Below are positions 55,686 through 64,000 of a stretch of 64,000 nucleotides of DNA, one piece after another. Source of the DNA: Calothrix sp. MO_167.B12 (GTDB taxonomy: Bacteria > Cyanobacteriota > Cyanobacteriia > Cyanobacteriales > Nostocaceae); NCBI GenBank assembly GCA_030066045.1, contig JASJCJ010000030.1, positions 1 through 64,000 of the forward strand, written 5' to 3'. Both the position numbers and the translations under genes were made by a program. Within the stretch, counting starts at the first letter, position 1. Every line of letters begins with the position of its first letter. Under the pieces are notes generated by a model. The model saw only the letters and a program-made list of their open reading frames with translations, did no database searches and was not told the origin of the DNA.

Positions 55686-55901
55686 ATGAGTAGTTTACCG
55701 CAATTCAGTATCCGCATTCCGCCAGAGCTGGAACAGCGGATAAATGACTATGCCAAGGAAAACCGCACCACTAAGACCAGGGTAATGATTGATGCCTTGG
55801 CTTACTATCTCGGCAGTGTTGATGATGTGCCACTCAGTCGCAAATTCATGGAACTGGAGAAAAGGGTGACAACCCTAGAAGCGGAAGTGAGGGGGAAGTG
55901 A
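55686..55901 (+). CDS. ribbon-helix-helix (CopG/MetJ/Arc-type) protein
   Basis: 71 residues: an N-terminal beta strand FSIRIPPELEQRINDYAKEN, then helices TKTRVMIDALAYYL, the standard RHH layout, and a C-terminal acidic/basic coiled coil (RKFMELEKRVTTLEAEVRGK). RHH proteins of this size bind operators as dimers and are frequent antitoxins. It lies 66 bases before the NACHT gene on the same strand and could regulate it (inference). No toxin gene partner is recognised. Confidence 0.8.
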   Translation: MSSLPQFSIRIPPELEQRINDYAKENRTTKTRVMIDALAYYLGSVDDVPLSRKFMELEKRVTTLEAEVRGK

Positions 55902-55967
55902 GATGAATTTAGAAGCATAGTCAGAAACTCTTGGTATTTATGACACCCAGTTATTTGTCTAGCATCT

Positions 55968-58900
55968 ATGACCAGATTTATCAAAGCTTCACTGCTACCT
56001 CTGCTGTTGATATTAAGCAATGGTGCTTTGGGTTGGCTGATTAATCAATTGCCTACCAACAAAGATTTACAGATTTCAAATGCAACAATATTGCAGTGGA
56101 CAGGTGGATGTATATTAGTACTTTTTATTCTGACTTTAGTATCGAGTGACACTCAGCAAAAATCAGCACCTGCGAATCAAAATTGTCTTGGTGGCTTGTT
56201 ACCCTTGGTAGGAGGCATAATTCTCTTTGGGTTGTTGAAAACCAACTTTGTTCCTCGTGAATACAATGCAGTCGTTTTCCATACATCTCTGTTTCTGTTT
56301 GCTTTGGGGACTGTATTGCCACCTATGCTGCTGTTACCAAGAAGTTGGTTGAGATGGCTGTTACTGTTTCTTCCTGCTATTGGATTAGGGATAACAGTTC
56401 ATTTTGCTAGAATTGGGCAATGGCTAGAAGCATTTGTGTCCTTGTTATTGACAGTAATTTTGACACTACTGATTGTTGCCGGCAAGTTTTTCATCGAATT
56501 TATAAATCGGATATCCCAGAAGTGGGACGCAGCAGGACAACAACTGGCATCCCGTCTAGCAGACTCAATTTGGAGTGAGCTTGAAGTCTGGGCATGGGAA
56601 TTAACCTCACCATTCAAGCGCAAGTATTACAAAAGCTTGATTTATGCTTGCCGTGATTATCGAACTCAAGGGTTAAAAACTAAGGGACCATTTACCTTAG
56701 ATTTGGAGAAGGTATTTGTGCCCTTGAGGGTTGCGCCAGAGAGTACAGGACAAATTTCTCCAGCAATGATTCAGTCTTGGGTCAGGGATTCTATACAGAG
56801 TATTTGGGATTTTTTAGCAGCCAACAAGGGCGAATTTGCTTATCGCAGTATGGCAATCATTGCCCCACCAGGTTCGGGGAAAACTACGCTGCTAGAACAT
56901 TTAACCCTGATTTATGCTCAAAACACCCAGCACCAACAGCACCGCCAAGCACCACAATTGATTCCCATACTGCTTTATTTGCGGGATGTAGGCTCCGCAA
57001 TTGCTCAGAAGCAACCCAGCTTATCGGCACTAATTGAGCAACTTCAATCAATTAGCCAGCTTAACCCACCTCCCCAGTGGTTTGAGAGAAAATTACATCG
57101 CTCCTCATGTTTGGTGATGCTAGATGGGTTGGATGAAGTAGCAGACTTCTCAGAACGTAAATCTGTTAGCCATTGGCTAAACCAGCAAATTCAAAATTAT
57201 CCCCATGCCCGGTTTATCCTGACCTCAAGACCTTTTGGTTATCATAGTGCCCCTGTACAATCAATAAAAACAATTTTAGAGGTACAGCCATTTAATCTGG
57301 AGCAGATGCAGAAATTTATCCACAATTGGTATCTGCAACACGAAATCATGAGCCGACTGGGAAAAGACGACCCAGGAGTGCGGCAGTTAGCTGAAACTAA
57401 ATCCAATGATTTGATAGAGCGGATTAAAAATAGTCCACCCATAGCAGCAATGGCAGTTAATCCACTGCTGTTGACTATGATTGCTACTGTTCACTGTTAC
57501 CGTGGTGCTTTGCCAGGAAGACGGGTAGAGCTGTATGCCGAGATTTGTGATGTTCTACTGGGACGAAGACGGGAGGAGAAAGGTATTGTTGAACCGCTGA
57601 CTGCTGAACAAAAGAAAGCAGTACTGCAAGTGTTAGCATTATGGTTAATGTCACAAAATACACGCGAATTTACTCCAGATATAGGCAGTTCTCTCATCAG
57701 TAATGAGCTAGCAAAAGTAGCAGGAAGTAGCACTGATGTACAAGCTTTTTTGGTAAATATTGAAACTGTTAGTGGGCTGTTGGTGGAAACAGAACAAGGT
57801 ATTTATGAATTTGCTCACAAGAGTTTTCAAGAGTATTTAGCAGCTGTACATATAGAAAAATCAAATCAAGAACAGCTTTTGATATCCAATATCAATAACT
57901 CTTGGTGGGATGAAACAATTCGCCTTTATGCTGCTATTAGCAATGGGACTAATTTGATTAGTGCAGCTTTGAATAATCCAACTGTTGTTTCTTTAAAACT
58001 TGCCTTAGATTGCCAAGAAGAAGGCTTGAGAATTGAACCAGAAGTTAGTCAACAACTTAGCGATAAGTTAGAAGCTGCATTGGAGTCTAATGACCCAGAA
58101 ATTTTTCAACTAGCAGCAGAAGTAAAACTGAGACGGCGATTGAGCAACTTTGTGTTAATTGACGAGAATTTAGAAATTGATAATAGTTATATAACTTGTG
58201 CTGAGTATCAACTATTTATTAACTCAGTGTCAGGAAAGATCAACCGCATATTTTCACCTGGAGATGCCAATAAACCGATAACTGGTCTGGATTTTTCAGA
58301 CAGAAATTGGTTTTATGAATGGTTGCGTACAAATTTCACCCAAAGGACTTGCTATCGGCATGCTAATGCTTCGGAACTACAGCAGTCGTCCATACCAGAG
58401 GATGCTCAACAAGCTGGGGATGGAATTCGGCTAGTAAGATTTAAATTGCCATTCTTATACAATCAACTCTATTTTTACCTGGTTGCTGGGAAGTGGAAAG
58501 AAGCCAACCAGGAAACATTAAAACTGATGTTAAAACTTGCTGGTCGACAGAAGGAAGACAGATTAGATGTAGATGCCATTCAAAATTTTCCCTGTCAAGA
58601 CTTACGCATGATAGATCAACTATGGGTAGCATATTCCAATGGTCGCTTTGGCTTTAGCGTCCAGAAGCGAATATGGCTCGAAGTTTGTGGTCAAGCTAAG
58701 AGGTCAAACACAGAACAAGCGTACAAAACCTTATCTTATCGCGTGGGATGGCGCAAAGGGGGAATCGATTTGCGTTATCATCAGTTGACATTCAGTATGA
58801 GCGCCCCGCTAGGACACCTTCCCATTACTTGGCGACTCCTCTATTTGTCTGCGATAGTTGAAACGCAAACGGAGCAAAGTATCGAAGCAGCGGAGTGGGG

Positions 58901-59096
58901 TATGGGGTTCTGGTTATTGGTTATTATTTGGTTCGCGGGGAGCGCGTTTGGAGTAAATTTAGGTGGATGGCTGATGATTATATATATATTAGGAGAATAT
59001 TTGGAAAAAAGAATTAAAGAAAAAAAAGATAAATGGGATGTAGACCGCAGGAGATTCTCAGAATTTATGCAGAAACTTGTAGACTTTAACATATAG
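55968..59096 (+). CDS. membrane NACHT (STAND) NTPase with FGE-like and GUN4 domains
   Basis: 1042 residues. About 5-175: five or six membrane helices. About 295-470: NACHT ATPase with P-loop PPGSGKTTLLEHL at 300-312, Walker B LVMLDGLDEVAD near 383 and VNPLLLTMIATVH further on. To about 640: NACHT-associated helices ending FAHKSFQEYLAAVH. About 725-810: a degenerate formylglycine-generating-enzyme-like stretch (YITCAEYQLFIN, FSPGDANKPITGLDFSD). About 825-955: GUN4, with AGKWKEANQETLKLMLKLAG, IDQLWVAYSNGRFGFSVQKR, LTFSMSAPLGHLPITWR. About 976-1015: two more helices, then a basic tail. GUN4 binds protoporphyrins in chlorophyll synthesis; STAND proteins are switch-like sensors. A light/tetrapyrrole sensor or a defence role are both possible. 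Confidence 0.85.
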   Translation: MTRFIKASLLPLLLILSNGALGWLINQLPTNKDLQISNATILQWTGGCILVLFILTLVSSDTQQKSAPANQNCLGGLLPLVGGIILFGLLKTNFVPREYNAVVFHTSLFLFALGTVLPPMLLLPRSWLRWLLLFLPAIGLGITVHFARIGQWLEAFVSLLLTVILTLLIVAGKFFIEFINRISQKWDAAGQQLASRLADSIWSELEVWAWELTSPFKRKYYKSLIYACRDYRTQGLKTKGPFTLDLEKVFVPLRVAPESTGQISPAMIQSWVRDSIQSIWDFLAANKGEFAYRSMAIIAPPGSGKTTLLEHLTLIYAQNTQHQQHRQAPQLIPILLYLRDVGSAIAQKQPSLSALIEQLQSISQLNPPPQWFERKLHRSSCLVMLDGLDEVADFSERKSVSHWLNQQIQNYPHARFILTSRPFGYHSAPVQSIKTILEVQPFNLEQMQKFIHNWYLQHEIMSRLGKDDPGVRQLAETKSNDLIERIKNSPPIAAMAVNPLLLTMIATVHCYRGALPGRRVELYAEICDVLLGRRREEKGIVEPLTAEQKKAVLQVLALWLMSQNTREFTPDIGSSLISNELAKVAGSSTDVQAFLVNIETVSGLLVETEQGIYEFAHKSFQEYLAAVHIEKSNQEQLLISNINNSWWDETIRLYAAISNGTNLISAALNNPTVVSLKLALDCQEEGLRIEPEVSQQLSDKLEAALESNDPEIFQLAAEVKLRRRLSNFVLIDENLEIDNSYITCAEYQLFINSVSGKINRIFSPGDANKPITGLDFSDRNWFYEWLRTNFTQRTCYRHANASELQQSSIPEDAQQAGDGIRLVRFKLPFLYNQLYFYLVAGKWKEANQETLKLMLKLAGRQKEDRLDVDAIQNFPCQDLRMIDQLWVAYSNGRFGFSVQKRIWLEVCGQAKRSNTEQAYKTLSYRVGWRKGGIDLRYHQLTFSMSAPLGHLPITWRLLYLSAIVETQTEQSIEAAEWGMGFWLLVIIWFAGSAFGVNLGGWLMIIYILGEYLEKRIKEKKDKWDVDRRRFSEFMQKLVDFNI

Positions 59097-59200
59097 CCAA
59101 TACAGCCTTTTGTAAAGATTTGTTGCTAGAAATGAGTTCTACGAATTCATAGGCATTTGAGCGATTTCGATACCTGGCACGGCACCATCACGCTAAAAAA

Positions 59201-59323
59201 CTAAAAAGTATTAAACAGTTGCATCGCTACTTTCGGGTCATAGTAATTAGCCATCACAAATTTTTCGGCTACCTCGTTTACTTCCGAATCTAAAACTTCC
59301 CAATTATCCCAAGGTAGTCGCAT
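59201..59323 (-). CDS. possible 40-residue ORF next to a RAYT relic
   Basis: ATG 59323 (MRLPWDNWEVLDSEVNEV) to a stop at 59201 (ending KVAMQLFNTF). AAGGA lies three bases upstream, too close to be optimal. Composition is protein-like. It starts exactly where the RAYT similarity breaks, so it may be the 3' remnant of a gene cut by a rearrangement rather than a working small gene. Confidence 0.3.
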   Translation of the reverse strand: MRLPWDNWEVLDSEVNEVAEKFVMANYYDPKVAMQLFNTF

Positions 59324-59478
59324 TTGTCCTTAAACTTGAACTTTTCGATCGCTTTTTTCAGCACGTAGAGTAACACTTGACGGCATTCATGGCGAGTTAG
59401 CCGGAACTCACGGTTATTGCAACGGGTTGTAATGTGATAGCAGTATCCAGCCTTGATATCACGTGGCTTTCGGGACAT
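59290..59478 (-). pseudogene. truncated RAYT (REP-associated tyrosine transposase, IS200-like)
   Basis: From ATG 59478 the frame reads MSRKPRDIKAGYCYHITTRC NNREFRLTRHECRQVLLYVL and then KKAIEKFKFK, the typical start of cyanobacterial RAYT proteins. Similarity stops there; the HUH motif and catalytic tyrosine of the full protein of about 200 residues or more are missing. The upstream side (59600-59686) carries the REP tail also found at 55373-55430. It must be inactive. Confidence 0.75.
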
Positions 59479-59609
59479 TAGCTCCAACGGTAGGTAAATA
59501 CTCAAGCAAGAATACCTCATCGATGAGTTTACTATTCCCGTCAAATATCGCAATTAGGAAAACAATGGATTGTTGGGCAGAGTGATATTGCGGCCAGTTC
59601 TATACACTT

Positions 59610-59686
59610 GCAACTGGGCTTTGTTCGTGTAGCGATACCCGGAGCATGGGTATTGCCTCAAAATTGGGATGCTGCCGATATGAAAA
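59610..59686. repeat. REP tail next to the RAYT relic
   Basis: GGGCTTTGTTCGTGTAGCGA, TACCCGGAGCATGGGTA (a palindrome) and AAAATTGGGATGCTGCC match the tail of the REP block at 55373-55430. Confidence 0.6.
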
Positions 59687-62600
59687 CTAAGACACATGTA
59701 ATTTAGTTATAGCTGTTTGTATCTGCTGGGAAATTTCTACTGTTTTTTGCAGAGAGGCAGAAAATTTACGAGATGAATTACCAGTCATTTTAGATACTTT
59801 GGCAATTTCTTTCATGGCATTGGTCACTTCTTTGGAAGTTTCTACTTGAGATGTGGTGGCTACAGCAATGGCCTGCATCAATTCATCAATTTGACTATAT
59901 ACATTGGCAATACGACTGAAGGAAAGCCTATGATTCTCCAATAAATTAGAACCTTCTGTAATTTCTGTGGATTCTAATTCCAGGATTTTACCCACCTCTT
60001 TGGCTTGTTGTTGCAGGTGACTGGTAATACTATCAATTTCAGTGGTTGCACTAGCAGTTCTGGCAGTGAGTGTGGCAATCTCTTCTGCAAGGAATGCAAA
60101 TTCTTGACCCCTAGTACCACCCATACGAGTAGCTTCAATACCTGCGTTAATGGCTGCTAGGTTGGTTTCGATGGCAATCTGGTTAATGGATGACACCACC
60201 TGGGAGATTTCCCGTACAGATTCCCCCATCTCTCTAACTCGATCAAGTGCTGTGACTATGGTTGCTCCCAAACCCAAGAGAAAATCTATTATTAGTCCAA
60301 TTGCTGTACCATTATTTTCAGTACTACAACCAGCCGCATTAGTTATAGCTAGTACTTGTTGAGTATTTGTAGCTACATCTTTGATGGAAAGTCTCATATT
60401 TTCCACCGCATCTAGAGTGCGCCCAATTTCCTCCGATTGTTTGAGTGCAGCTATTGCTAGTTGGGAAATGGCTCCAGAGTTCTCTGCAATCGCTGTATTT
60501 ACTTGCCGATCTGCGAGTTTAATTTGGGTGACAATTTCTTGTAAACGATCTGCGATCGCATTTACACATTTAGCAACAGTACCAATTTCTCCATGACTGG
60601 GTTGAGCGCGTACTGTTAAATCTCCATTGGCAATTTCTGTGATGGAACTCAGCAATTGTTGGAGATGGAATTGCAATTGTTGATTAGTCTCTGTTTGCTG
60701 CTGTAAACTCTCTTCTGACTGGGAAAGAACTTGCAAACTATTCTCTAAAACATTAGCTCTCTCTAAAGCTAGTCCAATATGTCTGGCTAATTGCTCCAAT
60801 AAATCCATTTCTGATTGTTGCCAAACTCTGATTCTGGAAACATCATGGACAATTAATAAACCAAATAATTGGTCATTTAGAAGAATAGGTGCCACTAAAT
60901 TTCCATCAATGGTCATTGAATCTAATTGCAAACCATCAATTTCTTTGACTTCAACATCGCCTCCATGCAAATTTTCGACATATTTTTCTACCCATTCCTT
61001 GGGAAGTGGGGTATCCAAACCAATCGTTAAATCAGGAATTGCCGATTCCGCGCTCCCGTAGCGGTTTTGTCGGAACATGGCACTACTCTTCTCCAAGCCG
61101 CTATCACCTCTATGGGCGGCTCCTGGAGGAAGCATGGCACATATCACATTAGCTTGCAAATGTTCGTCTAATCTGCATAGCAATACTTGTTCTACCTGCA
61201 AAGCTTTTTGTATATCTTCAACTGCTAAATTATAAATATCCTGGGAGTTTAAAGAACCAGACATATGGGTAGCCAGTTCCTTCAAAGCCTGGGTATGTTC
61301 CAACAAACTCACCCGTTCTAGACTAAGTCCTACCTGAACAGCCAGTTGACTCAAGAAATTAATTTCAAAATACTGCCAAATATGGGGTGCCCAGCAATAA
61401 TCAGCCATTAAAAACCCAAATATTTGGTTATCTTTCAGAATTGGCGTTACTAAAGTTGCTTTAATTTTTAATTTTTGCATCAGCTGCAAATATTCAGGAG
61501 CCAACTCGTTTTCTAAAACATTATTAACTGCAATTAAACCATGTTGTTGGCAAATATCTATTAATTCCCGAATAGCTGCAATATTTTCGATACTTTTCCC
61601 CGATTCTATTTCTACTCCTGGAGCAACTGACTCAGCTAAAACTTGTAAACTATTACGAGAATTAAAATGATAAATTACTACTCTATGAGCTTCAAGTGCT
61701 ATGCGTGATTCTGAGACTGCCTGATTTAATAAATCATCACTATGTAAGGACTGGCGAATGGCAATCAAAATATTCGTAAATAGCTCTAATCTTTCAGCTT
61801 CAGCTAATTGATTATTTTGCAAATCTTGTAGTTGATCTGCCATGCGATTAATGCTCGCACCTAAGGCCGCTATCTCGTCTTCTCCTTTTATATTTATGCG
61901 AGTTTTTAAATTACCTTGGGATAATTTTTTCACTGCCATCGTAGCAGTGACAATGGGTAAAGTTAGACGATTGACTAAAATTATTACTGCTACTCCCACC
62001 AGCAAGGCTGTAACTATAGTCCCCATTCCTAAAATTAGCAACAATTGCCCTTGAGTATTAAAAGCTATTGCCTTATCTGTACTCAAAATTAATTGCCATT
62101 GTGGAGCTGACAATTCTTTAATATGATTCCAAGGTATAAAAGTAGTTAATTCTTCTCTATAATTAATTTTATTATTTACAATTCGAGTAAATATATGATT
62201 TTTGTTTTTATGTTGCCAATCATCAAAAATTTCCTCTACATTCTTACCCATGTTTTCTTTATGGCTAGACAAGAAAACTTTGCCTGTAGCATCAATTAAA
62301 TAATATTGGTCTTGCTGTATTTGAGGATGCTGTATTATTGACTTCAAAGCTTGTATCGGCATGATAGCTTTGATAATATAAATTATTTTCTTACTAGCAG
62401 TATCTTTCACAGGTACTGCCAGATAAATTTTAGATTCTTTAATTTTTTTATTATTCAGTACATTCCCAATTTCCGGCTTTTTTGTATTTAATACTCTTGG
62501 AAATAATAATTCTTTACCTTGATTGGATACATTCGCATTAGGCGTTTGTATAACTACATTCCCTCTAACATCTAATATAGTAATACTCTCATATATCCCA

Positions 62601-63052
62601 TGAATATTATGCCAACTATTTAGCTGCAATCTTTTTTTTGCAAGACTAATTTTATTCCTTGTTTGAGGATTAGTAAGCCAATCTACATTAGCAAGCAACT
62701 GAATTTCTTTTTCCCTTGCTTTCAGATAATGATCAACATTATCTAGTATCCATAATGCATTTGCTTGTTTATTATTTGTGATTTGCCTCGTAACTGATTT
62801 ATTAACTAGAGAATAAGTCGCTATGCCAATACCCAATATTGGTAATACACCAATGACAACAGCAAAAATAATTGCTTTAGTTCTTAATCCTGTATTCTTG
62901 AGCCAAAAACTTATTGTATTTATAGATAAATTTCGAGAATATATCTTCGGTTGGATTACTGTTTCAATTTCTGTGGCAGAGTTTTTTCTTTTGTGGTTAA
63001 ACTTATTTCTCCGTAGTGAAATATTTGTCTCTAAGTTTATCCGATTAATCAT
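59687..63052 (-). CDS. methyl-accepting chemotaxis protein with dCache, two HAMP and two GAF domains
   Basis: 1121 residues. About 57-83: first membrane helix (AIIFAVVIGVLPILGIGIAT). About 85-335: extracytoplasmic dCache sensor. About 340-362: second helix. HAMP near 365-415. GAF1 about 430-580 and GAF2 about 600-770, both without the bilin-binding Cys of cyanobacteriochromes (LAPEYLQLM in GAF1). A second HAMP near 800-850, and the signalling domain about 880-1110 with the hairpin tip INQIAIETNLAAINAGIEAT. It resembles the PixJ/PilJ-type receptors of type IV pili phototaxis. GAF2 carries an insert of about 35 residues (637-672, LPPGAAHRGDSGLEK ... QNRYGSAESAIPD) that looks like repeat DNA. 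No che genes are adjacent. Confidence 0.9.
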   Translation of the reverse strand: MINRINLETNISLRRNKFNHKRKNSATEIETVIQPKIYSRNLSINTISFWLKNTGLRTKAIIFAVVIGVLPILGIGIATYSLVNKSVTRQITNNKQANALWILDNVDHYLKAREKEIQLLANVDWLTNPQTRNKISLAKKRLQLNSWHNIHGIYESITILDVRGNVVIQTPNANVSNQGKELLFPRVLNTKKPEIGNVLNNKKIKESKIYLAVPVKDTASKKIIYIIKAIMPIQALKSIIQHPQIQQDQYYLIDATGKVFLSSHKENMGKNVEEIFDDWQHKNKNHIFTRIVNNKINYREELTTFIPWNHIKELSAPQWQLILSTDKAIAFNTQGQLLLILGMGTIVTALLVGVAVIILVNRLTLPIVTATMAVKKLSQGNLKTRINIKGEDEIAALGASINRMADQLQDLQNNQLAEAERLELFTNILIAIRQSLHSDDLLNQAVSESRIALEAHRVVIYHFNSRNSLQVLAESVAPGVEIESGKSIENIAAIRELIDICQQHGLIAVNNVLENELAPEYLQLMQKLKIKATLVTPILKDNQIFGFLMADYCWAPHIWQYFEINFLSQLAVQVGLSLERVSLLEHTQALKELATHMSGSLNSQDIYNLAVEDIQKALQVEQVLLCRLDEHLQANVICAMLPPGAAHRGDSGLEKSSAMFRQNRYGSAESAIPDLTIGLDTPLPKEWVEKYVENLHGGDVEVKEIDGLQLDSMTIDGNLVAPILLNDQLFGLLIVHDVSRIRVWQQSEMDLLEQLARHIGLALERANVLENSLQVLSQSEESLQQQTETNQQLQFHLQQLLSSITEIANGDLTVRAQPSHGEIGTVAKCVNAIADRLQEIVTQIKLADRQVNTAIAENSGAISQLAIAALKQSEEIGRTLDAVENMRLSIKDVATNTQQVLAITNAAGCSTENNGTAIGLIIDFLLGLGATIVTALDRVREMGESVREISQVVSSINQIAIETNLAAINAGIEATRMGGTRGQEFAFLAEEIATLTARTASATTEIDSITSHLQQQAKEVGKILELESTEITEGSNLLENHRLSFSRIANVYSQIDELMQAIAVATTSQVETSKEVTNAMKEIAKVSKMTGNSSRKFSASLQKTVEISQQIQTAITKLHVS

Positions 63053-63840
63053 GAATTACCCTCATTTATAATCACAGATGTAATGAAAATATTTTTCATT
63101 TTATATAAAAAAATAGGAATTATTTTTTGGAATAACGAATATATCTTACTTGATTTGATTGTTAAATAAAATTAGGTAATTATAGAACAGATTATCAGAT
63201 GGTGCCGTACTCTTAGGTATAACACATCCTACATGTTTTAAGGGCAAGCGTAGGCTACGCTAAAAAAATCAAATAGTAATCCTATAGGAATCTGGTTTGA
63301 ATATTGAAAAAAATTAGGTAGGGTGTAGGGTGTATTATGACGCTAGTCTTCAGATTAAAATACTTGGAATTAATCCCCCTTGAGTTAAATATTTAACCAG
63401 CTCAATAAGTATAAAAATGTTACATATAAATTTCCAATACTCGCATTTGATATACTTAAGATACAGGTGAACACACATGAACAAAAAAGAATTATATCAG
63501 CGAGATTATAGTATTTCTGTGGGTTGAGATACAGTTATATTATGATTCTATCTCTAGAGTAAAAAAACAAATTTTTTTGACAAATCAAGGGATTAATACA
63601 CTGCATCTAATGTAACAATATCTTTGCCAAGATAATTAAAATATTTTACTCTGTACACATATAGAGTAATGCTACGTCACCGAACAAGTATTTATTTGTC
63701 CCATTCTCTTTTATTGTTATAGAAATTCGGTTCGATGATTGAATGCAATTAGCTGTTTGTAGCGTGGGTTATAGTAAGCGCGTAACACACTATTCATCTC
63801 GACTTTGGTGCGTTGCGCTGCGCGACAACACACCCTACTG
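63053..63840. other. AT-rich upstream region of the chemoreceptor
   Basis: No gene accepted. A dispersed repeat (63287-63333) matches 39610-39655 in inverse. A 16-codon frame at 63477 (MNKKELYQRDYSISVG) is probably chance or a gene-start relic. Confidence 0.4.
63287..63333. repeat. dispersed repeat shared with 39610-39655
   Basis: GGTTTGAATATTGAAAAAAA then TTAGGTAGGGTGTAGGGTG, matching the other site in inverse orientation with one difference. Confidence 0.55.
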
Positions 63841-63937
63841 GACTGACACGCCTAAAAATGTAGGTTGGGTTTCATTCTTCAACCCAACACCAGTAAAGCT
63901 TTGTTGGGTTTCCCTACCGCTCAACCCAACCTACACT
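63838..63937. mobile_element. MITE-like element family C, copy 2
   Basis: The left end GGACTGACACGCCTAAAAAT plus GTAGGTTGGG is intact; the right end stops at CAACCCAACCTACAC. The interior CAACACCAGTAAAGCTTTGT is the same as in 10679-10831. A 65-codon frame across it is not a gene. Confidence 0.55.
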
Positions 63938-64000
63938 TAATGCATCATTTTAACCTTGCCATGCCACTACACATATCTTGCACTTTCTCAATAAGCGTAA

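Noticed and set aside
59687-63052. Cyanobacteriochrome photoreceptor
   Set aside because: Neither GAF domain shows the chromophore-binding Cys at the expected place, so bilin attachment is unlikely.
63743-63940. 65-codon frame near the window end
   Set aside because: It runs through the family C MITE and ends in its hairpin.

Overview
The window is chromosomal DNA of a cyanobacterium, almost certainly a filamentous, heterocyst-forming type (order Nostocales). The evidence is the gene set: NDH-1 subunits NdhS and NdhB, Thf1/Psb29, RpaB, a cofactor-assembly protein of the cytochrome b6f heme pathway, plant-type ferredoxin and a biliverdin reductase. HIP1 octamers (GCGATCGC) are frequent. Many short tandem repeats have a strict 7-base period, which is the STRR class known from heterocystous cyanobacteria. 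No species can be named from this alone. I saw no rRNA, tRNA or CRISPR array.

Layout. 0.3-7.3 kb: a minus-strand housekeeping block (cation/proton antiporter with universal-stress domains, HAS-barrel-like protein, NdhS, RodA, Mrp/ApbC, SRPBCC protein). 7.8-21.5 kb: hemF, a STAS protein, thf1, a small membrane protein, an exbB-exbD pair, a YkvA-like protein, bvdR, a ferredoxin, a SpoIID-like protein, a sulfiredoxin-Dps pair, an XRE-GrpE fusion and a second STAS gene, which meets a response-regulator/PP2C phosphatase tail to tail. 22-31 kb: DUF1350 protein, unknown membrane protein, VanZ-LamG protein, DUF456 plus complex-C assembly protein, rpaB and radA. 31-42 kb: Uma2 protein, subtilisin-like protease, VTE6-like protein, a PPIase gene overlapping an ABC exporter with a dead C39 domain, a V4R-like gene broken by one stop codon, MazF, a UPF0175 protein and a LapA-like protein. 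43-55 kb: topA, an RRM protein, ndhB, a CruA-type lycopene cyclase homologue, clpS with DUF2103, and a MscS channel. 55.7-63 kb: a ribbon-helix-helix gene followed by a large membrane NACHT ATPase carrying a GUN4 domain, a RAYT relic, and a very long chemoreceptor.

The intergenic DNA is unusually rich in dispersed elements. At least three families look like MITEs with terminal inverted repeats. One element of about 200 bp occurs three times and keeps predicted hairpins. A minisatellite/core module occurs as a distant inverted pair. REP palindromes accompany a truncated RAYT gene. Some of this repeat DNA has entered genes: the C-terminus of the CruA homologue, an insert in a GAF domain of the chemoreceptor, and probably the 3' end of the holin-like gene.

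The best candidate for a little-described system is the RHH + NACHT-GUN4 locus at 55.7-59.1 kb. It looks like a STAND-type sensor anchored in the membrane and linked to a tetrapyrrole-binding fold. Next come the XRE-GrpE fusion, the cNMP-fold exporter with an inactivated C39 domain, and the three-copy structured repeat. All functional statements come from motif recognition by eye; no database search was run.
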